Below, piece by piece: positions 37,935-46,776 of a stretch of 64,000 bases of DNA (its first letter is position 1; each line of letters opens with the position of its first letter). A program made the position numbers and the translations under genes. The notes beneath the pieces were generated by a model. That model searched no databases. It was not told the origin of the DNA and was given only the letters and a program-made list of their open reading frames with translations. This DNA is from Eutrigla gurnardus (Eukaryota; Chordata; Actinopteri; Perciformes; Triglidae). The stretch covers positions 304,210 through 368,209 of the forward strand of contig CAUPSS010000178.1 in NCBI GenBank assembly GCA_963514095.1, read 5' to 3'.

Positions 37935-38625
37935 CCAGAGATAAGGAGGGGTGATGTGGTTACATCAAGAACCCTCCCCCGCCCGTTGAGGCGCCTCTGG
38001 GGCCCTAACCGCCTCCTCCAGCCGAGGAGCGGAGGAGGGGCGGGAGGGAGATGTGACGAAGGTCCCGAGAAGAATGTGAGGTGTGGAGTGTGAGGACCTA
38101 AGAAGCTAAACCAGAGATAAGGAGGGGTGATGTGGTTACATCAAGAACCCTCCCCCGCCCGTTGAGGCGCCTCTGGGGCCCTAACCGCCTCCTCCAGCCG
38201 AGGAGCGGAGGAGGGGCGGGAGGGAGATGTGACGAAGGTCCCGAGAAGAATGTGAGGTGTGAAGTGTGAAGACCTAAGAAGCTAAACCAGAGATAAGGAG
38301 GGGTGATGTGGTTACATCAAGAACCCTCCCCCGCCCGTTGAGGCGCCTCTGGGGCCCTAACCGCCACCTCCAGCCGAGGAGCGGAGGAGGGGCGGGAGGG
38401 AGATGTGACGAAGGTCCCGAGAAGAATGTGAGGTGTGAAGTGTGAAGACCTAAGAAGCTAAACCAGAGATAAGGAGGGGTGATGTGGTTACATCAAGAAC
38501 CCTCCCCCGCCCGTTGAGGCGCCTCTGGGGCCCTAACCGCGACCTCCATCCGAGGAGCGGAGGAGGGGCGGGAGGGAGATGTGACGAAGTTCCCGAGGAA
38601 ATTGTGAGGTGTGAGACCTAAAGGG
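37935..38625. repeat. 176-bp GC-rich tandem repeat, four units (copy A)
   Basis: CCAGAG occurs at 37,935, 38,111, 38,287 and 38,463, an exact 176-bp period. Each unit holds CCCTCCCCCGCCCG and, about 80 bp on, GGGGCGGGAGGG, which are nearly complementary. CCTCCTCC and GGAGGAGG inside can also pair, so each unit can fold back. The last unit is the most diverged. Confidence 0.93.
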
Positions 38626-38802
38626 CTAACTGAGCTGTTTGTTTTCTAAGGTTGCGTTAACTGGTGAAGATGATCTTCTTTAGAGTTTGAGAAAAACCGA
38701 GGGTTGATGTTTTTTTTGGGTGGTTTAGAAATTGGTATAAGATTTTGATGGATAGAGTTAGAGTTGAATAATTAGGGTCACAAGAGTCATAAATTTAGGG
38801 AA

Positions 38803-38838
38803 GACACATCATCAGTAGTGGACCTCAGGATCATCGGG
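38803..38838. repeat. 36-bp direct repeat, right copy
   Basis: Partner of 36,811-36,846 with one mismatch, near the right end of the duplicated block. Confidence 0.88.
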
Positions 38839-38853
38839 CGTTTCGGCCATTGT

Positions 38854-39410
38854 CACTAGACACCCTCACCCGAGGGAGGCCCTCCCAGGGTTGATCAGAC
38901 CCAGGAGTGTGTCTGTCTATTAAGGTCAAATTGAAGTAATGTGAAATATTAAAGTATTAAAAAGTTTTGGTAAAGGTTGGTAGGTTTGAACATTTTGGAT
39001 GGTTGAGGTACATTAGAGGTTAATTTCTGGGTTAAAATATTTTTAGGGGGTGGTTTGTTTCCATAGTTCGGTTTGACGAAGGAGCGCGCATGAATAATTT
39101 ATGTTATTGATGCAAAAAGAAAATTTTTTATTGCTAGTCTGATCATCTAGATTGGGTTTAGAGGATCCGGTGCTATTTTAAGGGTATTTTAAGGGTTTTA
39201 AGTGGATAAGCATCAAGCTAGTGATGCCTCTCCCGCCTAACCTGGGTCCCGGGGGACAAGGGCCAGCCGCGACTAAGCACTGCCTCCCTCATCTCCCAGA
39301 GGCCCCTATTCTAAGTTTAAGTGGATTAAAGGAATATAATAGTAGTTGTGATAATAATGAAAAAATGATGAACCCAAGAGGGTAACAAGTACGGTAAATA
39401 GAACGCAAGT
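38854..39410. other. Unassigned subtelomeric sequence
   Basis: No gene, RNA or strong repeat recognised. Short telomere-like motifs occur. The phrase GGGCCAGCCGCGACTAAGCA near 39,259 returns in altered form at 39,623 and inside the 216-bp repeat beyond 39.9 kb, so this is a diverged outlier of that family. Confidence 0.5.
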
Positions 39411-39595
39411 CTAGGTCCCGGTGCATCCACGGTCTGGTTCCTAAGCTGAACCAGAGGATGAAAAGCTGGGGGCTTCTAAGGGGGGTAGAAATGTGTAGCC
39501 TAGGTCCCGGTGCATCCAAGGCCTGGTTACCTAAGCTGAACCAGGGGATGAAAAATTTAGGAATACTAAGGGGTGACCAAGCGCCTAGTCTTGGA
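39411..39595. repeat. 89-bp direct duplication
   Basis: CTAGGTCCCGGTGCATCCA starts at 39,411 and again at 39,500. Both are followed by a GGT(C/T)CTAAGCTGAACCAG-like segment and GGATGAAAA. Open frames across it are short and differ in frame, so I do not call a gene. Confidence 0.8.
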
Positions 39596-39599
39596 TCAC

Positions 39600-39939
39600 C
39601 CAGGGGGCCTGATGGACCAAGGCCAGCCGTGACTGAGCACTGCCTCCTCGGACCTACAGAACCCCCATGTTAAGTTTAGGTCGAATTAGACGTGTGTGGT
39701 GCAAGATGGGCTGTAGTATGGTTGAGGCTAACCCTCTTAGAAGACTGGGCTACGTTTAAGGTCCTGATGCCCTGGACCACCACATCCCACGTGCTGTTCC
39801 TAGAGTCGGAACCTGGGAGGGCCGCATACTTACCCCCTGATCAACACAAGCCAGTTGTTAACACCGCTAGGTAGCCGTGGCTTGGCCAGTCAGGGTAGAG
39901 AGTCTGGGTTTAGTCCGTCCTGTTGTTCCCGAGCTGCCT
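39600..39939. other. Unassigned sequence between repeat families
   Basis: No gene recognised. It contains GACCAAGGCCAGCCGTGAC and CACTGCCTCCTC (about 39,616-39,660), a relative of the 216-bp repeat core, then apparently unique sequence. Confidence 0.45.
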
Positions 39940-40625
39940 GACAAAAAGTTATAACCCAGGATACCCCATAGAGTCCCCCCAAGGAGTGACCAGGACCAGC
40001 CCCACTGGTGGTGCCTTCCCAGTCCCTCCCAGGGTAAGAAGGAATCAGGGCCAGCCGCGACAAATCGCTGCCTCCCCAAGACCTCCGAGGACCCACGGAG
40101 CAGCCAGTCCATGGGAAAAATGACCAGGAGTGACACCAAGCAGCCCGCGTCATCCCGGACGCCCCCCGCAAACCGGACGGCCCGCGAGTCCCCCCCGGGA
40201 GTGACCAGGACCAGCCCCAGTGATGGTGCCTTCCTAGCCTCCCCCAGGGTGAGAAGGAATCAGGGCCAGCCGCGACGAAGCGCTGCCTCCCCAAGACCTC
40301 CGAGGACCCCACGGAGCAGCCAGTCCACGGGAGAACGACCAGGAGTGACCACGAGCACCCCGTGCCATCCCAGCCACCCCCCCGCAAACCAGATACCCCA
40401 AAGAATCCCCCCAAGGAGTGGCCAGGACCAGCCCCAGTGATGGTGCCTTCCTAGCCTCCCCCAGGGTGAGAAGGAATCGGGGCCAGCCACGACAGAGCGT
40501 TGCCTCCCCGAGACCTCCGAGGACTCCCCAGAGCAGCCAGTCCACGGGAAAAATGACCAGGAGTGACCCGGAGCTGCCGGTGCCATCCCAGGCATCCCCC
40601 ATACTAGACCCCACAACAGTCGTCC
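39940..40625. repeat. About 216-bp tandem repeat, three units
   Basis: CAGGACCAGC occurs at 39,991, 40,206 and 40,423 (215 and 217 bp apart). Units share GGTGCCTTCC, CAGGGTGAGAAGGAATC, GCCAGCCGCGAC, CTGCCTCCCC and GAGCAGCCAGTCCA. Open frames up to 174 codons exist on both strands, but the period is not a fixed multiple of three and frames shift between units, which argues against coding. Confidence 0.88.
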
Positions 40626-41294
40626 ATAAGAGCTGGGCGATCTGCTGGTGGGTCCAGTGAGGACTATTAGATCATATCCTGTGCTCCATACACCGCACAG
40701 CCCCAGGATATGTGACTATAAAATTTAGAATATTAGTTAAGAATAAGTTTAGTAGGTCAAATTGGGTTTAGAAATTACGATTAAAAATATTAATTATTAA
40801 TTATTAATTATTAAATATTAAATATTAAATATTAATTATTAATTATTAAATATTAATAATAAGACATTTATTTTTATACATACAATAACCTGTGTCCCAT
40901 ACACCGCACAACCCCAGGTTATTGCGAAGGAGTCTTACCATAGAAAACTTGTTCCTGAGTAGGTTTGTCTCCTTGATTCCTGAGGTGAAAATGCCAGGGA
41001 AGGCTTTGCTGGTCCAATCTTTCTGAGTCATGGTGTCAAAGTTGTTGTTTACCCATCATCCCTTTCACCTGTATGTCTGTCCAATCAGGTGTGTTAGAAG
41101 GAAGGTGTTCACTTCCTGGTTTAGTTAAATATCCCGTTTTATTAAGTTATAAACTGATATTCTTTATTTTTACTTCATAAAAACGGTAACTAAAGGGAGA
41201 AGAGACTGATATTAATTTGATTTTAGAGAGATTCTTTTGATTATTGTGTTTAATTTTGAAGTAATTAATTAGATTATGCAAAAAAGATCGACTG
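40626..41294. other. AT-rich spacer with a short duplicated motif
   Basis: CCATACACCGCAC is at 40,686 and 40,897 with similar flanks (CCCAGG). (TTAATTA)/(TAAATAT) runs lie at about 40,775-40,860. The rest, 40,930-41,294, shows no gene or repeat that I recognise. Confidence 0.6.
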
Positions 41295-43480
41295 AGTTTT
41301 ATAAGGGACTGTATCTCAATAGTTTTGAGTCAAGAAGTAGTCATAAAGGTTTGGGTTACTGAGGGAATGATAATTAGAAAATATTAGTATAAAATATGGT
41401 AATTATTATTGCTTTATTATTAATAATTGTTATCTTAAAATGGAGCTGGAACCGTAATAGGTTGAGAATAAAGTTGTAGTCAATGATAAGGGTAATAATA
41501 TAATATAATAAAATAAAAGTAGTTATAATAATAATCATAATAATAATAATAATAATGGTGATATTAATAATAAGACTGATCATAATCCTAATAATAGTAA
41601 TGGAAGTGATAATAATCATGGTATTGGTATTGGTAGTAACAACCACAACAGCAGTCCTGATATTGGAAATATTAATATTAATAATTATTATTATGATAAT
41701 AATTATTATCATGATTATGGCTGTAAAATGATAGGTAAATGATGGTCATGATTAATACAGATGAGGGTTAGGGTTAGGGCTTAGGGTTAATCATCAAAAT
41801 ACTATTAGTTATTAATGATAATAATGATAATAATAATAATAATAATAACAATAATAATAATAATAATAATACTAGTCATAATCCTAATAATAGTAGTAAA
41901 ATAATGGTTTCAATATTAATAGTTATAACAACAACAGCAGCACCAACAACAGTCATGATATTGGAAATATTAATATTAATAATAATTATTATTATTTTTA
42001 TGATAATAATTATCATAATTATGACTATAAAGTGATAGCTAGTTTTATAAGAGACTGTATCTCAATAGTTTTGAGTCAAGTGATAGTCACACAGGTTTGG
42101 GTTACTGAGGGAATAATAATTGGAAAATATTAGTATTAAATATGGTAATTATTATTGCTTTATTATTAATAATTGTTATCTTTAAATGGAGCTGGAATAG
42201 TATTAGGTTGAGAATAAAGTTGTAGTCAATGATAAGGGTAATATAATATAATAAAATGAAAGTAGTTATAATAATAATCATAATAATAATATAATGATGA
42301 TATTAATAATAAGACTGATCATAATCCTAATAATAGTAATGGAAGTGATAATAATCATGGTATTGGTATTGGTAGTAACAACCACAACAGCAGTCCTGAT
42401 ATTGGAAATATTAATATTAATAATTATTATTATGATAATAATTATTATCATGATTATGGCTGTAAAATGATAGGTAATTGATGGTCATGATTAATACAGA
42501 TGAGGGTTAGGGTTAGGGCCTAGGGTTAATCATCAAAATACTATTAGTTATTAATGATAATAATGATAATAATAATACTAGTCATAATCCTAATAACAGT
42601 AGTAATAATAATGTTTTTTATATTAGTAGTTATAACAACAACAGCACCAACAACAGTCCTGATATTGGAAATATTAATATTAATAATAATAATTATTATT
42701 TTTATGATAATAATTATCATAATTATGACTATTAAATGATAGGTAGTTTTATAAGAGACTGTATCTCAATAGTTTTGAGTCAAGTGATAGTCACACAGGT
42801 TTGGGTTACTGAGGGAATAATAATTAGAAAATATTAGTATTAAATATGGTAATTATTATTGCTTTATTATTAATAATTGTTATCTTTAAATGGAGCTGGA
42901 ATAGTAATAGGTTGAGAATAAAGTTGTAGTCAATGATAAGGGTAATACAATATAATAAAATAAAGTAGTTATAATAATAATCATCATAATAATAATGATA
43001 TTAATAATAAGACTAATCATAATCCTAATAATAGTAATGGAAGTGATAATAATCATGGTATTGGTAGTAACAACAACAACAGCAGTCCTGATATTGGAAA
43101 TATTAATATTAATAATTATTATTATGATAATAATTATTATCATGATTATGGCTGTAAAATGATAGGTAAATGATGGTCATGATTAATACAGATGAGGGTT
43201 AGGGTTAGGGCTTAGGGTTAATCATCAAAATACTATTAGTTATTAATAATAATAATAATAGTAATAATGATAATAATAATAATACTAGTCATAATCCAAA
43301 TAATAGTAATAATAATGGTTTTGATATTGGTAGTTACAACAACAGAACCAATCAACAATCCTGATATTGGAAATATTGATATTGATAATAATAATAATTA
43401 TTATTATTATTATGATAATAACCATCATAATTATGACTATAAAATGATAGGTAAATGATGGTCATGATTAATCCAGATTA
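41295..43480. repeat. About 0.7-kb tandem repeat, three units, rich in (TAA)n
   Basis: AGTTTTATAA then G(G/A)GACTGTATCTCAAT begins units at 41,295, 42,041 and 42,745 (746 and 704 bp). Each unit contains a GAGGGTTAGGGTTAGGGC telomere-like patch (41,763, 42,502, 43,194) and several (TAA)/(AAT) runs whose lengths differ between units. A fourth partial start follows at about 43,480. Isoleucine-rich open frames are translations of the AT repeats. Confidence 0.9.
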
Positions 43481-44100
43481 GGTTTAGGGTTAAGGTTAGG
43501 GTTAGGGTTAGGTTAAAACATAAAAATACTATAATAATAATAATAATAATAATAATAGTAGTAATAATAGTAGCAACTGGAGTAGCAATGTTGTTTTATC
43601 TTTTTACTATCCTACTCTCTCTTTTATATATGTATGTATGTATACACACATCCACTCTTTTTTTATATACAGGTAGAGGGTAAGTAAATATTATATTAAC
43701 GTGTGAGTTATAGGTAATAACATATATATTATATTGTATTACATTATATTATATTATGTTCTGTTATATTATGATATGATATGATATCCTTCTCCCTTAT
43801 TAATGTTACATATATATACATATATTCTTTTCTTTCACCGGTAGGAAGTAAATATATTTTACATTGAGTTATGGACAATAATTATTATTATGATGATCAT
43901 AATTATTATGTTTAAATTTGTACAATATGGGTTAGCCTGCTTTTCTGATCAAGTGGTGTGTTGGTTTGATGTTTACGGTCTATTATAAGAGGAGGAAGTT
44001 TTAAGGTAAAGAGAAAGTATTTAAGGAGAAGAGAAGGTGAGTCTCAGTTATGGGTATTACCTTTGTAAGATAACATTGGTTCTACCATGCACATCATTGG
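43481..44100. other. AT-rich spacer with microsatellites
   Basis: A short TTAGGG patch (about 43,496-43,512) and (AAT)n are followed by TATATG and ATTAT microsatellites to about 43,900. No gene or RNA recognised to 44,100. Confidence 0.7.
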
Positions 44101-44490
44101 CTCACCTCTCTTTCCTTCTTTTTTTATTTTTTTACATTATTTTTTTATTTTTTTTAAACATTTTTTACATTATTGTTTATTATTATAATTCTTATAACAT
44201 CAATGTTTCCTGGTAAGGTACACAAATGGGAACACAATAATACAATAATACAATATTATAATAATACAGTATTGCCAAGGACAGAGAATAGAACTTTTTT
44301 ACCTTGGTAATGGTAATCCTGGTGATCATAACAGGTAAAACTTTATTGTTGATTTAATGACATGCCAATGTTGTAATAGCAACGAGGAAAGAAACCCTTT
44401 GGGGTTATTAAAATGACATAACATGAACCGGTTGAACTGTGAGCAGGGAGGGGAAGTTTGGATTATTTTGATAAATATCCTCCATTTATT

Positions 44491-46743
44491 TTATCGGTAG
44501 GCTTCGTTTAATCCGTGTGGATGTATTGTCCCCAACTTATGGATCCAGGAGCGTTCAATCTTCCGTCTTTCCGATGTTGTCCAGAAGGGGTTGTGTTGAA
44601 TGCCCTGCAGGTGGATGCTGTTTTCCCCATGGGTCTGGAAGTGCTGGACCAGGTGAGTATTGGACTTTTTTCCAGTTCTGACGTTGTATTGGTGGTGTGA
44701 GAGGCGGGTGGAAAGGCTATTCCGGGTTTCTCCAACATACAGGATTCCACATTTTCTGCACTTGATGAGGTAGACGCAGTTTTTGTATTTGGGATTGATG
44801 TTTTTTTGGAGGGTGTACGTTCTCTTGGTCGTTGGGTTGGTTGCTGTTCTGTCATGACTGGGTGGTTTGGTTTTGGTCATTGTTGGGGGAAGTTTTGCGC
44901 GGACCAGTAGGTCCTTGAGGTTAGGGTTGCGCCTGAAGGAAGAGATGATCTCTACCTTATCTTGAAGTGGCGTGTCCTTCATGATGTCATCAAAGTTCTT
45001 TTTGGCCCTTCGTGTAGCCTGTTTTGTAAGGTTGGAATAGAGAGTAACAAAGGGGTTTTTTTTTTTTTTTTTTTTTTTTTTGGTCTCGTACCCTGTTTCT
45101 TTGTTTAGGGTGGGTGTTGATGTTGTGTAAATTTGTTTTCTTATGGATCGGAGTAAGGATCTTTGGTACCCTCGTTTTCTAAGGGCTTTGTAGAGGGTGG
45201 TGGTGGCCTGGTCCCGGTCACTGGTTTTGGAACAAATTCTTTTGAAGCGAACCAGTTGCGATTTGAGGATGCCCTTGAACGTGTGTTGTGGGTGGTAGCT
45301 TGAGCGGTGCAAAAGGGCATGTGTGTCTGTTGGTTTGAAGAAGACTTTGGTTTCTAATTTCCCTGTTATTTGGAAGTCCTTGTCTTTGTATGTAGTCACG
45401 TCCAGGAAGTTTATTTCTGTCTCGTCTGTTTGGGCCGTTAATTTGATTGAGGGGTGGTGGGAGTTCAAGGTGTTTATGAAGACATCGAAGTCTTCCTTGG
45501 TGTGGGGCCAGATGCCCCAGATGTCGTCAAGGTAGCGGTAATATTGTGTGGGTGCTTTATTGCATTTAGGGAGAACTGTTTCCTCCCAAGTGGCCATGTA
45601 AATGTTTGCGTAGGCTGGGGCAAACTTTTTGCCCATAGCTGTGCCTTTGGTCTGGAGGTAGCTCTTTTTGTCGAATTCGAAGTCGTTTTTGGTGAGGCTG
45701 ATGTTTAAGAGTTTGAGAATGTCTTGGTCCGGTCGGTCTGGGTCTGGGTATTTTCTCATCATGGATTCAACTGCTTTCATGCCTGTTTGGGTGTCGATGT
45801 TCGTGTAAAGGCTTTCAACGTCCATAGAGAAGAGTAGGCAGGGTTCCTTTGTTTGGGTTGCCCTTACTTTGTCCAAGAAGTCATATGTGTCCTTCAAATA
45901 GCTTTGGTGTTTGGTAGACAGAGGTTTGAGATAGTAATCTATGAATTCTGCTATTTGGTAGCTTTCGCTGCCGCAGTCCGACACGATAGGTCTTCCGGGG
46001 GGCATTGTGAAGGGGATTGGCCAAGTTTCTGGGGGTTTATGAATTTTTGGAAGGAGGTAGAAGTATCTTTTTCTCGGTGTGTCGTTTGTCTTTAGATAGT
46101 TTTTCTGTTTCTCTGTGATGGTGTGATTTTGAGTCATGGAGTCCAGGATGTTCCTGATTTCCTTTTCCGTTTCCATGTAAATGGGGGCTGGTAGTGGGGC
46201 GTAGTAGGTGGTGTTGTTCAGTTGCCTGATGGCTTCCTGGACATAGCTGTGCCTGTCCATGATGACTACTGCTCCGCCTTTGTCCGCTGGTTTGATGACA
46301 ATGTTTGTTTCATCCTGGAGTTGGGTCAGGGCTTTTTGTTCTTTTTCCGAGAGATTGTTTTTTCCGGGGGTTGGTTGTATGTTTCTGAGAGTGTGATTGT
46401 CAATTTGGAAGAGATGTAGGAGTTCCTCTGGTAGGTTGGTGGAGTTTGGTTCCCAGGTGGATTTGGGGGTAAAGGGTATTCGGTCTTCTTGTGGTCTGTC
46501 TATGAAGTGGGCAGTGAGTTTAAGTCGTCGGTGGTAGGTGGAGAGGTCTTTTCTTAGGGATGTTCTCTGATGTCGTTGATCCGTTGGTGTTGGTATGAAT
46601 GATAGACCTTTTTCAAGGAGTTTTTCCTGTTCTGGTTGGAGTTGGAATGTATGGGAAAGGTTTATCACTGAGCTGGTTCCCATGGGGGTGAGGTTTGTTG
46701 GGGACGGGTTTTCTAGTCTAAAAAATGCCTCCAGTGGTTCCAC
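44491..46743 (-). CDS. PLE-2 ORF2: Penelope-type reverse transcriptase with GIY-YIG endonuclease
   Basis: Numbering is from codon 46,741-46,743, which is GTG, not ATG. The frame is open from 46,776, and the first ATG is residue 21 (46,681-46,683). RT landmarks are LPKIHK (231-236), GRPIVS (250-255), FSMDVESLYTNI (305-316, likely catalytic D308), GTAMGKKFAPAYANIY (367-382), RYLDDIWG (403-410, D406/D407) and INFLDVTTY. A lysine run at 555-562 comes from a 26-base T run on the plus strand (45,056-45,081). The GIY-YIG domain runs from about 655: CVYLIKC with CxxC (662, 665), YVGET (669-673), R680, E730 and HGLNE (743-747). The lack of an ATG at the natural start and the -1 overlap with ORF1 suggest expression by frameshift or reinitiation. 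Confidence 0.92.
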   Translation of the reverse strand: MEPLEAFFRLENPSPTNLTPMGTSSVINLSHTFQLQPEQEKLLEKGLSFIPTPTDQRHQRTSLRKDLSTYHRRLKLTAHFIDRPQEDRIPFTPKSTWEPNSTNLPEELLHLFQIDNHTLRNIQPTPGKNNLSEKEQKALTQLQDETNIVIKPADKGGAVVIMDRHSYVQEAIRQLNNTTYYAPLPAPIYMETEKEIRNILDSMTQNHTITEKQKNYLKTNDTPRKRYFYLLPKIHKPPETWPIPFTMPPGRPIVSDCGSESYQIAEFIDYYLKPLSTKHQSYLKDTYDFLDKVRATQTKEPCLLFSMDVESLYTNIDTQTGMKAVESMMRKYPDPDRPDQDILKLLNISLTKNDFEFDKKSYLQTKGTAMGKKFAPAYANIYMATWEETVLPKCNKAPTQYYRYLDDIWGIWPHTKEDFDVFINTLNSHHPSIKLTAQTDETEINFLDVTTYKDKDFQITGKLETKVFFKPTDTHALLHRSSYHPQHTFKGILKSQLVRFKRICSKTSDRDQATTTLYKALRKRGYQRSLLRSIRKQIYTTSTPTLNKETGYETKKKKKKKKNPFVTLYSNLTKQATRRAKKNFDDIMKDTPLQDKVEIISSFRRNPNLKDLLVRAKLPPTMTKTKPPSHDRTATNPTTKRTYTLQKNINPKYKNCVYLIKCRKCGILYVGETRNSLSTRLSHHQYNVRTGKKSNTHLVQHFQTHGENSIHLQGIQHNPFWTTSERRKIERSWIHKLGTIHPHGLNEAYR
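45056..45081 (-). repeat. 26-base homopolymer inside PLE-2 ORF2
   Basis: A T26 run on the plus strand encodes AAA codons in ORF2 between the RT and nuclease regions. PLE-1 has no such run at the aligned place (before PFIVTYS). The frame survives, so the length is currently compatible with coding, but a run this long is prone to slippage and to assembly error. Confidence 0.9.
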
Positions 46744-46776
46744 ATCTCCCTGGCTGTGGCCTGCGTCCAGTGGATG
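46713..46776 (-). promoter_or_regulatory. -1 ORF overlap with T TTT TTA slippery heptamer (PLE-2)
   Basis: The minus-strand ORF1 codons CAT TTT TTA GAC TAG contain T TTT TTA (46,719-46,725) in the exact X XXY YYZ phase. A -1 slip gives TTT TTT AGA CTA GAA, which is the ORF2 frame (FFRLEN). The ORF1 stop is at 46,713-46,715. U UUU UUA is an established slippery heptamer for programmed -1 frameshifting. I see no convincing strong stem directly downstream, and an ATG 30 nt past the stop could serve reinitiation instead. Confidence 0.6.

Larger units (their letters stand above)
36870..38853. repeat. Subtelomeric block, copy A (duplicated at 48,681-50,664)
   Basis: The block starts at GTTAGGTATAGAGAAAG and ends at CGTTTCGGCCATTGT. 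Copy B has exactly the same length (1,984 bp, constant offset 11,811) and is identical in every line I compared. Contents: a promoter-like start (GGAGCTCCCCGCG), degenerate TTAGGG-like sequence, a TAA run, and the 176-bp array. No gene recognised. Confidence 0.93.

Noticed and set aside
36800..38855. Second hammerhead near CTGATGA and GAAAC boxes (minus strand, 36.8 and 38.8 kb)
   Set aside because: At 38.8 kb the boxes are in permuted order with only 24 nt between them and no pairable stems. At 36.8 kb the stretch between the boxes cannot form stem II.
39867..40660. Long open frames on both strands (up to 174 codons) at 39.9-40.6 kb
   Set aside because: They lie in a GC-rich 216-bp tandem repeat with period 215 or 217, so frames are not kept between units, and both strands are equally open.
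41374..43458. Isoleucine/asparagine-rich open frames
   Set aside because: These are translations of (TAA)n and (AAT)n microsatellites within the 0.7-kb repeat.
43480..44490. TTAGGG junction at the 3' end of PLE-2
   Set aside because: The only telomeric patch (about 43,500) belongs to the 0.7-kb repeat and lies almost 1 kb from ORF2. Isolated GGGTTAG at 43,928 is too short to call.
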